This document shows positions 48,425 to 57,173 of a DNA stretch of 64,000 nt, in pieces. The stretch covers positions 124,001 to 188,000 of the forward strand of contig NZ_JAUSSG010000005.1 of assembly GCF_030812215.1 (NCBI RefSeq), written 5' to 3'. The notes under the pieces were generated by a model. The model was given only the letters and a program-made list of their open reading frames with translations. It was not told the DNA's origin and ran no database searches. The position numbers were made by a program, and so were the translations under genes. Position 1 is the first letter of the stretch, and each line of letters begins with the position of its first letter. The stretch comes from Variovorax boronicumulans (GTDB taxonomy: Bacteria > Pseudomonadota > Gammaproteobacteria > Burkholderiales > Burkholderiaceae_C).

Positions 48425-49352
48425 GTGCGTTGTGTTCCTGGACGAAGCCCTTGGGCAAACCGGCTTCGGGCGTCATGCCATAGACCGGCTCGCCGGGCAG
48501 GCCGGCCATGAGCGGCGCGCGCGCCGCGATGAGTTTTTCGATGTCGATGCCAGTACGAACGCCCATGGCCTCGAACATGAAGACGAGGTCTTCGGTCACG
48601 GCGTTGCCCGAGGCACCGGGTGCGTAGGGGCAGCCGCCGAGACCGCCGAGCGAGGCGTCGAAGGTGCGCACGCCTTCGTCCCACGCCGCGAGGCAGTTCG
48701 CGATGCCGAGGCCGCGTGTGTTGTGCATGTGGGCCGCGCCGGCGTGCACGCCAATCTCGGCGCGCAGGCGCCTGAAGAGCCGCCGCACCTGCGCGGGATT
48801 GGCGTAGCCCACGGTGTCGGAGAGGCCCGCCTCTTCGGCGCCAGCCTCGATGCACTGCGCGGCGAGGCGGATCACGTCGTCTTCCGGCACCACCCCCTGC
48901 AGCGTGCAGCCGAAGGCGGTGGAGATGCCGGCTTCGAGCCTCACCTGCGGTGCGACCCCGCGGCGCAGGTCGGAGATGGCGCGCACCTCCTCGACCATTT
49001 CAGTCGGCGTCTTGCGCACGTTGGCGAGCGAATGCGCCACGCTCGCCGACACCGGCATCGTGAGCTTGTGCACGCCCGCTTCGAGCGCGGCCTCTGCGCC
49101 CTTGCGGTTGGGCACCAGCGCCATCACGGTGAGGCCGGGCAACGTGACGGCGTGGCGCACCACGTCGGCGGCATCGGCCATCTGCGGCAGCAGCTTCGCG
49201 GGAACGAAGGAAGCGACCTCGATCTCGCGCACGCCCGCGGCGTAGAGCGCGTCGATCCAGCGCAGCTTGTCGGCCGTGGGCATGGTGGCCTTGACCGATT
49301 GAAGGCCGTCGCGCGGGCCGACCTCGCTGATGAGGACGTCGGGGGGGTTCAT
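48417..49352 (-). CDS. Hydroxymethylglutaryl-CoA lyase
   Basis: A 311-residue TIM-barrel lyase. EVGPRDGLQ near residue 10 contains the Arg and Asp of the active site, HMHNTRG supplies metal ligands, and LGGLGGCPYAPGASGN near residue 230 has the catalytic Cys. It cleaves HMG-CoA to acetoacetate and acetyl-CoA, the last step of leucine breakdown. The other leucine-pathway genes are not here; the partner is a CoA-transferase. It is divergent from an IclR gene with two operator-like boxes between. Confidence 0.9.
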   Translation of the reverse strand: MNPPDVLISEVGPRDGLQSVKATMPTADKLRWIDALYAAGVREIEVASFVPAKLLPQMADAADVVRHAVTLPGLTVMALVPNRKGAEAALEAGVHKLTMPVSASVAHSLANVRKTPTEMVEEVRAISDLRRGVAPQVRLEAGISTAFGCTLQGVVPEDDVIRLAAQCIEAGAEEAGLSDTVGYANPAQVRRLFRRLRAEIGVHAGAAHMHNTRGLGIANCLAAWDEGVRTFDASLGGLGGCPYAPGASGNAVTEDLVFMFEAMGVRTGIDIEKLIAARAPLMAGLPGEPVYGMTPEAGLPKGFVQEHNAHV

Positions 49353-49395
49353 CGACTTCGTCTCCTTGATCGATTCGTGGTGGATCGCTTGACTG

Positions 49396-49410
49396 TTCTA
49401 TCAGACAGAA
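49396..49410. promoter_or_regulatory. IclR-type operator box 1 (TTC-N9-GAA)
   Basis: TTCTATCAGACAGAA is a partly palindromic 15-base box of the TTC-N9-GAA kind. It sits between the divergent hmgL and IclR starts, 20 bases (two helix turns) centre to centre from box 2. Confidence 0.55.
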
Positions 49411-49415
49411 CTAAA

Positions 49416-49430
49416 TTCCGCTAAACAGAA
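49416..49430. promoter_or_regulatory. IclR-type operator box 2 (TTC-N9-GAA)
   Basis: TTCCGCTAAACAGAA matches box 1 at both ends and in ACAGAA. It lies within the AT-rich divergent promoter region. Two boxes on one DNA face suit an IclR dimer pair. Confidence 0.55.
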
Positions 49431-49468
49431 TTAGACCGTCGATCGACTTTTCCTGTCAAGTCACGCCC

Positions 49469-50209
49469 ATGCCCCGCAAAGCCCAGACCGAATCGGTTTC
49501 CGACCTCAATGCCGCTCCCGGGGGAGCGGCCGCAGTCGATCGCGCGCTGAGCCTGCTGTCGGCGTTCCAGCCGGGGGACGAAGCGCTGTCGCTCGCGCAG
49601 TTCGCCGAGCGCACGCAGCTCTACAAGAGCACGGTGCTGCGGCTCCTGGCATCCCTCGAACACGCGCGGCTCGTCCGCCGGCAGGACGACGGGCGCTACG
49701 CGCTGGGCATGGAGATCGCGCGGCTGCACGGGCTCTACGCCGCGTCGCAGTCGCTCGACCGCATCGTGCTGCCGGTGCTGCGTGCCCTCGCAGCCGCCAC
49801 GGGCGAGAGCGCGGCGTACCACGTGCGGCAGGACCAGGGCAAGAGCTGGGTGCGCCTGTGCCAGTTCCGCGTCGACTCATCGCATGTGGTGCGCGACCAC
49901 GTGCGCGCGGGCGACTTGTTGCCCAACGACCGCGGCGCCGGTGCGCGCGTGCTGATCGCCTTCGGGCCCGAAGCCGAGCGGCCGCGCGGCGCGAAGGAGC
50001 GCATGCTCTGCGACGCGATCCGTGCGCAGGGTTTCTGCGCATTGGTAGGCGACCGCACCGCCGAGCTCGCGGGCATCTCGGCACCGGTGTTCCATGCGGA
50101 CGGCCGCCTCGCGGCGGCAATCACGTTGACGATGCCGACGCACCGCTACGACGAGGGCTACATCGAGCCCGTTCGCGCGGCGGCGAAGGAGCTCAGCAGG
50201 CAGGTGTGA
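49469..50209 (+). CDS. IclR family transcriptional regulator
   Basis: A 246-residue IclR protein. The N-terminal winged helix-turn-helix includes ALSLAQFAERTQLYKSTVLRLLASLE (about residues 39-64), and the C-terminal effector domain holds GAGARVLIAFG and the GISAPVFHADGRLAAAITL strand. It is divergent from the HMG-CoA lyase/CoA-transferase operon, which it most likely represses or activates through the two boxes at 49396-49430. The effector may be an intermediate of that pathway. Confidence 0.9.
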   Translation: MPRKAQTESVSDLNAAPGGAAAVDRALSLLSAFQPGDEALSLAQFAERTQLYKSTVLRLLASLEHARLVRRQDDGRYALGMEIARLHGLYAASQSLDRIVLPVLRALAAATGESAAYHVRQDQGKSWVRLCQFRVDSSHVVRDHVRAGDLLPNDRGAGARVLIAFGPEAERPRGAKERMLCDAIRAQGFCALVGDRTAELAGISAPVFHADGRLAAAITLTMPTHRYDEGYIEPVRAAAKELSRQV

Positions 50210-50217
50210 CGGTCTTG

Positions 50218-50329
50218 CTCCTTCCCCTTCCGGGGGAAGGTTGGGATGGGGGCACGCGGCCATCGATGGTCCGCTGGTCCTTGATACGCCGCCTGCCCCC
50301 ACCCCAGCCCTCCCCAGCGGAGGAGGGAG
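50218..50329. repeat. Long imperfect inverted repeat between convergent genes
   Basis: A left arm (50218-50254) and a right arm (50294-50329) of 36-37 bases are imperfect inverted copies: CTCC...GGGGGCA against TGCCCCC...GGAG. They fold round a 39-base centre. It looks like the C/G-rich palindromic repeats common between genes in betaproteobacteria, and it lies between the converging IclR and aminotransferase genes. Confidence 0.65.
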
Positions 50330-50339
50330 AAGTGCGGAC

Positions 50340-51317
50340 TCAGCGCAGCGCGGCGAGCACGGCCTTGTTCTGCTCGGGCAGGCCGACGCTCACGCGCAGC
50401 CACTGCTGCAGGCCGTAGGGGCCAAGCAGCGAGACCTCGATGCCGGCGGCCAGGAGGCGCGCATGCACGGCCTGCGCATCGCCGACCTGGACCATGAGGA
50501 AGTTGCCGGACGAGGGGATGTGCGCGAGGCCCGACTCGGTGAAGCCCGCGGCGAGCTGCTCGCGTCCGGCGGTGTTGAGTTCGTAGGTGCGCGCGAGGAA
50601 TTCCGTGTCGCCGAGCGCGGCCACCGCCGCCGCCTGGGCCGGCGTCGTCACGTTGAAACGCGGACGCTGCGCGTTCATGCGCGAAGTCAGCGGCGGCTGG
50701 GACACGCCGTAGCCGATGCGCATCCCCGCGAGGCCGAAGGCCTTGGAGAAGGTCCGCGCGACGATCAGGTTCGGCAGGCGCCGCACCCATTCGATGCTGT
50801 CGTAGCGCTGCGCAGGCGAGAGGTACTCGGTGTAGGCCTCGTCGAGCAACACCGTCACATGCGCGGGCACCGATTGCAGGAAGGCCAGCAGCGGCGCGGC
50901 ATCGATGAAGGTGCCGGTCGGGTTGTTCGGGTTGGCGACGAAGACCAGCTTCGTGTCGCCGTCAATCGCGGCACGCATCGCGTCGAGGTCGTGGCCGAAA
51001 TCTTGCGAGGGCACGACGGTGGCGCGCGCATGGGCGTGCGCCGTGGCCTGCGCATAGACGATGAAGCCGTACTGCGAATAGACGACGTTCTCGCCCGGCT
51101 GGAGGCTCACCTGCGCGGCGAGTTCGAGGATTTCGCTCGATCCGCTGCCGAGCGTGAGCCACTCGGGCGGCACATCGAGCCGGGCCGCCAGTGCATTCTT
51201 GAGCGCGGTGCCGTTGCTGTCGGGGTAGTTGCCCGCCCCTTCAAGGGCGGCGGCTGCGGCGCGGCGGGCCGACTCGGGCATGCCGAGCGGGTTTTCGTTG
51301 GAAGCCAGAAGGATCAT
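50340..51317 (-). CDS. hisC: Histidinol-phosphate aminotransferase-like PLP enzyme
   Basis: A 325-residue class I/II PLP aminotransferase, HisC-like: LASNENPLGMPESA at the start, GSGSSEILELAA, PNNPTGTF, DEAYTEYL, and the PLP lysine in ARTFSKAFGLAGMRIGYG. HisC makes L-histidinol phosphate; the family also has tyrosine or phenylalanine aminotransferases. The longer reading from a GTG at 51362 has AT-rich rare codons, so I use the ATG at 51317, though the usual HisC has 20-40 more residues before this block. No other his genes are nearby. Confidence 0.82.
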   Translation of the reverse strand: MILLASNENPLGMPESARRAAAAALEGAGNYPDSNGTALKNALAARLDVPPEWLTLGSGSSEILELAAQVSLQPGENVVYSQYGFIVYAQATAHAHARATVVPSQDFGHDLDAMRAAIDGDTKLVFVANPNNPTGTFIDAAPLLAFLQSVPAHVTVLLDEAYTEYLSPAQRYDSIEWVRRLPNLIVARTFSKAFGLAGMRIGYGVSQPPLTSRMNAQRPRFNVTTPAQAAAVAALGDTEFLARTYELNTAGREQLAAGFTESGLAHIPSSGNFLMVQVGDAQAVHARLLAAGIEVSLLGPYGLQQWLRVSVGLPEQNKAVLAALR

Positions 51318-51551
51318 TTCGGCGCGTGCTGGATTATTTAAGAAATTAAATATATCCCGCACCCACAGCGCCTCTATCAGTGCCTACCCTTTGAGCAAAA
51401 AGCAGTGCTGAACAGCCATTACCCTCATTTTTGTCATTGATAAATCCCGCTTTCGGCTCTTACTCCTTCGTAAAGTATCGAATAAAGTTGACCTACGTCA
51501 TTGCGACACCCACGTCTTTCGATTCCGTATTCCGATCTCCAGGAGAGAAAA

Positions 51552-53726
51552 ATGACCGCCCGCACCACCGCCCACGGACTCCAGGTCGCGACCGAGCTCC
51601 ACCGCTTCATCGAGGAAAAAGTCGTGCCCGCCACCGGCGTGGCCAGCGACGTCTTCTGGAAGGGCTTCGACGCCATCGTGAGCGACCTCGCGCCGAAGAA
51701 CATCGCACTGCTCGCCGAGCGCGACCGCCTGCAGAGCGAGCTCGACGCCTGGCACAAGAAGAACCCCGGCCCGATCGCCGACATGCCGGCCTACCGCGCC
51801 TTCCTCGAGAAGATCGGCTACCTGCTGCCGCAGCCCAAGGGCGCGAAGGCCACGACCGCGAACGTCGACTCCGAACTCGCGCTGCAAGCCGGCCCGCAAC
51901 TCGTGGTACCGATCCTGAATGCGCGCTACGCGCTCAACGCCGCCAACGCGCGCTGGGGCTCGCTGTACGACGCGCTCTACGGCACCGATGCCATCCCTGA
52001 AACCGACGGCGCCGAAAAGGGCAAGGGCTACAACCCGGTGCGCGGCGCCAAGGTCATCGAATTCGCGCGCAACGTGCTCGACCAGGCCGCGCCGCTGGCC
52101 AACGGCTCGCACAAGAACGCGACCGGCTACAGCGTGAAGGACGGCAAGCTCGTCGTTGCGCTGCAGAGCAGCAGCACCGGCTTGGCCGACCCCGCGCAGT
52201 TCATCGGTTACCAGGGCGATGCCGCGGCGCCGTCGTCGGTGCTGCTCAAGCACAACGGCATTCACCTGGACATCCGCATCGACCGCAGCACCGCCATCGG
52301 CAAGAGCGACGCGGCCGGCGTGAGCGACCTGGTGCTCGAAGCCGCGCTCTCGACCATCCTCGACCTGGAAGACTCGGTGGCCGTGGTCGATGCGGCCGAC
52401 AAGGTCGTCGCGTACTCGAACTGGCTCGGCATCGTCGAAGGCACGCTGACGGAAGAAGTCGCCAAGGGCGGCAAGACCTTCACGCGCGGCCTGAACGCCG
52501 ACCGCGAATACACCGGCGCCGACGGCCAACCCGTGAAGCTGCACGGCCGCTCGCTGATGTTCCTGCGCAATGTGGGCCACCTGATGACCAACCCGGCCAT
52601 CCTGTACGCAGGCGGCAAGGAGATTCCGGAAGGCATCCTCGATGCCGTGGTGACCACCACCATCGCCACCATCGACTTGAAGCGCAAGGGCAACTCGCGC
52701 ACCGGCAGCATCTACATCGTCAAGCCCAAGATGCACGGCCCGGCCGAAGTGGCCTTCGCGAGCGAACTGTTCGGCCGCGTCGAGCAACTGCTGGGCCTGC
52801 CCGCCAACACCGTCAAGCTCGGCATCATGGACGAGGAGCGCCGCACCAGCGTGAACCTCAAGGCCTGCATCGCCGAGGCCGCCGCGCGCGTGGCCTTCAT
52901 CAACACCGGCTTCCTCGATCGCACCGGCGACGAGATGCACACCGCCATGCAGGGCGGCCCGATGATCCGCAAGGGCGACATGAAGTCCAGCGCGTGGATC
53001 GGCGCCTATGAAAAGAACAACGTGCTGGTCGGCCTGTCGTGCGGCCTGCGCGGCAAGGCGCAGATCGGCAAGGGCATGTGGGCCATGCCCGACCTCATGG
53101 CCGCGATGCTCGAGCAGAAGATCGGCCACCCCAAGGCCGGCGCCAACACCGCCTGGGTGCCCTCGCCCACCGCCGCCACGCTGCACGCGCTGCACTACCA
53201 CCAGGTGAGCGTGACCGCGGTGCAGCAGGAGCTGGAGAAGATCGACGCGGATGCCGAGCGCGACAACATCCTGAACGCACTGCTGCAGGTGCCGATCGCG
53301 GCCGAAGCCAAGTGGACCGCCGAAGAGCGCCAGCAGGAAATCGACAACAACGTGCAGGGCATCCTCGGCTACGTGGTGCGCTGGATCGACCAGGGCGTGG
53401 GCTGCTCCAAGGTGCCCGACATCCACAACGTGGGCCTCATGGAAGACCGCGCGACATTGCGCATCTCGAGCCAGCACATCGCCAACTGGCTGCTGCACGG
53501 CGTGGTGACCAAGGCGCAGGTCGACGAGACCTTCCAGCGCATGGCCAAGGTGGTCGACGAGCAGAACGCGGGCGACGCGCTCTACCAGCCGATGGCCGGC
53601 AACTTCACGACGTCGGCGGCCTACAAGGCGGCGCAGGACCTGGTGTTCAAGGGCATCGAACAGCCGAGCGGCTACACCGAGCCGCTGCTGCATGCATGGC
53701 GTTTGAAGGTCAAGGGCGAGGCTTGA
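51552..53726 (+). CDS. glcB: Malate synthase G
   Basis: A 724-residue malate synthase G: it condenses glyoxylate and acetyl-CoA to malate in the glyoxylate and glycolate routes. The length is right for the G type. Core stretches are present, among them [14 protein letters not shown] near residue 275, [14 protein letters not shown] near 335, and the C-terminal [22 protein letters not shown] near 620. AGGAGAG lies seven bases before the ATG. The gene stands alone, 234 bases from the divergent aminotransferase. Confidence 0.97.
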   Translation: MTARTTAHGLQVATELHRFIEEKVVPATGVASDVFWKGFDAIVSDLAPKNIALLAERDRLQSELDAWHKKNPGPIADMPAYRAFLEKIGYLLPQPKGAKATTANVDSELALQAGPQLVVPILNARYALNAANARWGSLYDALYGTDAIPETDGAEKGKGYNPVRGAKVIEFARNVLDQAAPLANGSHKNATGYSVKDGKLVVALQSSSTGLADPAQFIGYQGDAAAPSSVLLKHNGIHLDIRIDRSTAIGKSDAAGVSDLVLEAALSTILDLEDSVAVVDAADKVVAYSNWLGIVEGTLTEEVAKGGKTFTRGLNADREYTGADGQPVKLHGRSLMFLRNVGHLMTNPAILYAGGKEIPEGILDAVVTTTIATIDLKRKGNSRTGSIYIVKPKMHGPAEVAFASELFGRVEQLLGLPANTVKLGIMDEERRTSVNLKACIAEAAARVAFINTGFLDRTGDEMHTAMQGGPMIRKGDMKSSAWIGAYEKNNVLVGLSCGLRGKAQIGKGMWAMPDLMAAMLEQKIGHPKAGANTAWVPSPTAATLHALHYHQVSVTAVQQELEKIDADAERDNILNALLQVPIAAEAKWTAEERQQEIDNNVQGILGYVVRWIDQGVGCSKVPDIHNVGLMEDRATLRISSQHIANWLLHGVVTKAQVDETFQRMAKVVDEQNAGDALYQPMAGNFTTSAAYKAAQDLVFKGIEQPSGYTEPLLHAWRLKVKGEA

Positions 53727-53765
53727 TCCGCACCTTCCCGGCACCGCGCCGGGCTTGAGCGAACG

Positions 53766-53787
53766 AACGGCGCCCTCGGGCGCCGTT
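53766..53787 (+). terminator. Hairpin terminator after glcB
   Basis: AACGGCGCC and GGCGCCGTT pair perfectly round a CTCG loop, 39 bases past the glcB stop. There is no T-run after it, so the strength is uncertain. Confidence 0.6.
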
Positions 53788-53857
53788 CTGCATGGCGGGC
53801 GGCATGCCATTAGCATTCGTGCCGCTCCCTTCTTCTTTCAGCGTCCTTCCCTCCCCG

Positions 53858-55123
53858 ATGAACACGAACGCGGCATCGCCGTCCCCGCCGCGCTGGTCGA
53901 CCTCCGCGGCGGCCATGCTCGTGGCCCTCGCCAGTGCCTTCGCGCTGAGCCAGGCTTTCCGCACCGTCGGCGCCATGATGGCCACGCCGCTCAGCAGCCA
54001 CTTCGGCCTCACGCCCCAGCAACTGGGCACATGGGCGGGCACCTTTCACTTCATGTTCGGGATCATGCAGCTCGCGATGGGCGTGTCGATCGACATGTTC
54101 GGCGTGCGGCGCACGGTGCTCACCGCGTTTCCGCTCGCCATCGCAGGCGCCGCGTTGTGCGCGGTGGCGTCGAGCTTTCACATGCTGCTGCTCGGGCAGG
54201 CGCTGATCGGCGTCGGCTGCGCGCCGGCGTTCCTCGCCTGCACGGTGTTCATCGCAAGGCACTTCGATGCCTCGCGCTTCACCGCGATGTCGGGGCTGGT
54301 GATGAGCCTCGCGGGCATGGGCATTCTCTTCACCGGCACGCCGCTCGCGCTGCTGATCGAGGCCGCGTCATGGCGCGCCGGCTACACGGTGCTGGCCGCG
54401 TTCGCGGTGCTGTCGTGGATCGTCATCTTCTGGCGCGTGCGCGAACCCGCGCGCGCGGTGGACCTTGCGATGCAGCCCGCACCGGCGGAGCGGCAATCGC
54501 TGCGCAAGGCCGTGCGCGAACTGCTGCCGCTGTTCGCGATGCCGCACACGCTCGGCCTGCTGTGCTTTGCCTGCGTGTCGTACGCGGCCTTCATCACGCT
54601 GCGCGGCCTGTGGCTCGGGCCGGTGCTGCACGAGCGGCACGGCCTCTCGCTCGTCGCCAGTGGCAACGTGGCACTGGTGATGACGGTCACCGGCATGATC
54701 AGCCCGGCGCTCTTCGGCCGCCTCGACCCGGGGCCCGCGCGACGCACCCGTTGGATGATGGGCTGCGCCTCGGCCGGCGCATTGATGTTCGGCGCGATGG
54801 CATTCACGCATTCGGCCGCGATCGACATCGGCCTGCCGATCGTCTACGGGCTCATCTCGGGCTACAGCGTGCTGCAGTACGCGTACACAAAGAACGGCTA
54901 CCCGGCGGCAATGACAGGGCGCGCGATGGCGCTGATGAACATGGCGATGTTCCTCGGCGTGTCGCTCATGCAATGGACGACCGGCGTGGCCGCGTCGTGG
55001 GGCGTGGCGCATGGCATCGAGCCGTTCCGCGCGGTGTTCCTTACCGTGGCGGGGATGCTGGCTGCAGGCACGCTCGCGTTCGCGCTACTGCCGCGTGCGC
55101 CGGTGCCTGCACGCTCGCACTGA
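53858..55123 (+). CDS. MFS transporter, paralogue of the gene at 9846-11078
   Basis: A 421-residue transporter with about 12 membrane segments and MFS loop motif SIDMFGVRRTVL. ALSQAFRTVGA, GQALIGVGCAPAFL and LRGLWLGP recur in the MFS at 9.8 kb, marking a paralogue pair. The ATG at 53858 is used because the longer reading (from 53792) crosses the glcB terminator region. The substrate is unknown. Confidence 0.87.
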   Translation: MNTNAASPSPPRWSTSAAAMLVALASAFALSQAFRTVGAMMATPLSSHFGLTPQQLGTWAGTFHFMFGIMQLAMGVSIDMFGVRRTVLTAFPLAIAGAALCAVASSFHMLLLGQALIGVGCAPAFLACTVFIARHFDASRFTAMSGLVMSLAGMGILFTGTPLALLIEAASWRAGYTVLAAFAVLSWIVIFWRVREPARAVDLAMQPAPAERQSLRKAVRELLPLFAMPHTLGLLCFACVSYAAFITLRGLWLGPVLHERHGLSLVASGNVALVMTVTGMISPALFGRLDPGPARRTRWMMGCASAGALMFGAMAFTHSAAIDIGLPIVYGLISGYSVLQYAYTKNGYPAAMTGRAMALMNMAMFLGVSLMQWTTGVAASWGVAHGIEPFRAVFLTVAGMLAAGTLAFALLPRAPVPARSH

Positions 55124-55150
55124 GCGCACGAGAGGCTACGGGCCCATCGC

Positions 55151-55942
55151 TCAGGCATCGTCGCCAAGACGCGCCCGCACTTCGCGCCGGCCCAGTTGCC
55201 GCTTGGTGGCTGCATAGACATCGTTGCGTCCGTAGAGGCCGCAGTGGGTGGGCATGCCGGGGGCGGGGCGCCGTGCGGCGCCGCTGCGGGTGACGAGGCA
55301 ACGACGCAGCACGTCGTAGCACTTCTCCTCCGGCTGCGTCGCGCCAGCCCTTGCAGGAAACTTCGCCAGCGTGATCTCGAACCAGCATCCATCGACGCGG
55401 TGCCATTGCGTGCTCTCGTCGATCACGTGATAGACCGCGTAGGGCTTGTCGCCACTCTGCTCGGCCCAGTTGCCATACCGCGCCCGTTGCGCCGCACGCG
55501 CCTCGCGCAGCCGCCGGTTGGGCAGCAGGATGCCGGTGAGCGGGTGCACGAACAGCTCGACATGCGAGGCTTCCTCGAGCGGCGCGCGGCCACCGCGTCC
55601 CCACCAGGATGCGCTGACCCATACCTGGCCATCGCGCATCACCGCGTCGCGCACGACGAACTGGTCGATGTGCTCGAAGATGTGCGCCTGCACCGTGCTG
55701 CGGCGGTCGATGCCGCTGCAGAGTTCCGTATACACCTTGTCCCATGGCCGGTGCACCTGCTTGTGCAGCCAGCGCTTGAGCGGCGCGAGGTTCTCGTTGA
55801 GCCACTTCGGGCGGTCGTAGCCGCGCTTCATGCCCAGGTGCGAACCGCGCTCGCGGCTGTTGCGAAAGCCGCGCCCGTCGCCCTGCACGCCGCCGCCGCG
55901 GCGGGGCCGCTCGACGATGACCTTGTCCATGTCGTCACGCAT
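55151..55942 (-). CDS. Unrecognised 263-residue protein
   Basis: I do not recognise this protein. It has no signal peptide or membrane segment, an Arg-rich N-terminus (residues 10-35, VERPRRGGGVQGDGRGF...), a central block WDKVYTELCSGIDRRSTVQAHIFEHI, then HVELFVHPLTGILLPNRRL, and several Cys near the end. The start at 55942 lies inside the upstream small gene (8-base overlap); an ATG at 55930 is the alternative. The two genes are probably one unit. I can give no function. Confidence 0.65.
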   Translation of the reverse strand: MRDDMDKVIVERPRRGGGVQGDGRGFRNSRERGSHLGMKRGYDRPKWLNENLAPLKRWLHKQVHRPWDKVYTELCSGIDRRSTVQAHIFEHIDQFVVRDAVMRDGQVWVSASWWGRGGRAPLEEASHVELFVHPLTGILLPNRRLREARAAQRARYGNWAEQSGDKPYAVYHVIDESTQWHRVDGCWFEITLAKFPARAGATQPEEKCYDVLRRCLVTRSGAARRPAPGMPTHCGLYGRNDVYAATKRQLGRREVRARLGDDA

Positions 55943-56162
55943 CGTCGCCTCCGCGTCCCACGCTGCGCGCAGCCTTCTGCAACGCCACCTTCTGCGCACG
56001 CCGCTCCGCGCGGTGCGTGCGCAGGTGGCGCCCCGCGCCCTGGCTGGATTCGCGGCGCGCCATCGCGGCCACCACGGGATTGCGAGGTGCCGCATTCGGC
56101 ACCGAAAAATAGAACCGGCCCAGGCGCTTCTCGTCGTCGCGGGCCTTTCGTTGAGCACTCAT
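55935..56162 (-). CDS. Unrecognised 75-residue basic protein
   Basis: A 75-residue, very basic protein (many Arg and Lys, for example RTHRAERRAQKVALQKAA), starting MSAQRKARDDEKRLGRFYF. GGAG lies nine bases before the ATG at 56162, and its end overlaps the next gene by eight bases. The reading continues upstream to 56249 without a stop, but the terminator hairpin lies in that extension, so the short form is preferred. Immediately upstream is a strong intrinsic terminator. Confidence 0.55.
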   Translation of the reverse strand: MSAQRKARDDEKRLGRFYFSVPNAAPRNPVVAAMARRESSQGAGRHLRTHRAERRAQKVALQKAARSVGRGGDDA

Positions 56163-56175
56163 GTGCGCACACTCC

Positions 56176-56214
56176 AAAAAAAAAGGCCCCGGCGAATGGC
56201 TGCGCGGGGCCTTT
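56176..56214 (-). terminator. Intrinsic terminator in the leader of the small gene
   Basis: On the minus strand a perfect ten-pair stem AAAGGCCCCG/CGGGGCCTTT with a 13-base loop is followed by six more T (nine in a row). It ends one base from the GGAG ribosome site of the small gene at 55935-56162, so it would stop transcripts entering that gene. Confidence 0.75.
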
Positions 56215-56226
56215 GTCGACAAGGCC
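56208..56226 (-). promoter_or_regulatory. Alternative hairpin overlapping the terminator
   Basis: The near-palindrome GGCCTTGTCGACAAAGGCC (minus strand) shares its 3' arm with the 5' arm of the terminator stem. Only one can form at a time, which is the arrangement of an attenuator. Confidence 0.4.
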
Positions 56227-56573
56227 TCGGCGGATGCATGGATGCACATCCGGCCGGGGCGGTCGGTGTGCGGGTCAGGTGTTCAGGAAACGGTTCATTG
56301 AATTGGTTGGTCGCCCGGGAGGTAGCAAGTCGCCAGGCGCGGTGAAAAGAAACTGTCGCTGAAAAACGAAGGGGGGATTCTGTCGAGCCCCTGCGCGACG
56401 CGCAAGCACCGCCTGCGACGCTGTGGCGCAAAGCCGACGCAAGGCCGACGCGATATCGCGCGGTGAATCCAGTTGCATCCGCCCTTCGTATTGATCTCAA
56501 GCGCATCGCGCCTCCGAGCTGTTGGCGGTTTCCACAGAGAACCTCGACAACCCTTTCTTTCCAGGAGACTTCC
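56227..56573. other. Gap with no supported gene
   Basis: About 350 bases between the leader hairpins and the fasciclin gene. A 67-codon minus-strand reading (56275-56478) exists but lacks support. The stretch should hold the promoters of the small unknown gene and of the fasciclin gene; I see no clear -35/-10 pair. Confidence 0.5.
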
Positions 56574-57140
56574 ATGAAAAAACTCGTGATCGCAGTCGGC
56601 GTTTCGGTCCTGCTCGGCGCTTGCGCGGGCGGCATGGGCATGAGCGGCAGCGGCGCGTCGAACCCGATGGTCGGCGGCGCCGCGATGTACCCGACCAAGG
56701 ACATCGTCGACAACGCCGTGAATTCGAAGGACCACACGACGCTGGTGGCCGCCGTGAAGGCCGCGGATCTGGTCGGCACGCTCAAGAGCACGGGTCCGTT
56801 CACCGTGTTCGCACCGACCAACGCGGCCTTTGCCGGGCTGCCGGCCGGCACGGTCGACACGCTGCTCAAGCCCGAGAACAAGCCCACGCTGACCAAGGTG
56901 CTGACCTACCACGTGGTGCCCGGCAAGATGGATGGCCCCGCGCTCATGAGCGCGATCAACGCGGGTGGCGGCAAGGCCGTGCTGAAGACCGCGAGCGGCG
57001 GCACGCTCACGGCCACGATGAGCGGCAGCAATGTGCTGGTGACCGATGCCAAGGGCGGCACGGCGACGGTGACGATCGCCAACGTGTACCAGTCGAACGG
57101 CGTGATCCACGTCGTGAACAAGGTGCTGCTGCCGGGTTGA
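56574..57140 (+). CDS. Fasciclin-domain lipoprotein
   Basis: A 188-residue protein with a lipobox at Cys17 (LLGAC), a Gly/Ser/Met-rich linker and one fasciclin (FAS1) domain (about 42-188): LVAAVKAADLVGTLKSTGPFTVFAPTNAAF and the C-terminal NGVIHVVNKVLLP are classic. FAS1 domains act in adhesion or in the cell envelope. AGGAGA precedes the start. It stands alone; the convergent LysR gene follows. Confidence 0.93.
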   Translation: MKKLVIAVGVSVLLGACAGGMGMSGSGASNPMVGGAAMYPTKDIVDNAVNSKDHTTLVAAVKAADLVGTLKSTGPFTVFAPTNAAFAGLPAGTVDTLLKPENKPTLTKVLTYHVVPGKMDGPALMSAINAGGGKAVLKTASGGTLTATMSGSNVLVTDAKGGTATVTIANVYQSNGVIHVVNKVLLPG

Positions 57141-57173
57141 TCGCCCTCCCCTCGATGCAGCGGCGGAGCTTCG

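Noticed and set aside
56275..56478. A 67-codon minus-strand reading before the leader terminator
   Set aside because: It has poor ribosome-site spacing and no recognisable protein features. If it were real, the hairpin at 56176 could simply be its terminator, so it remains a caution.
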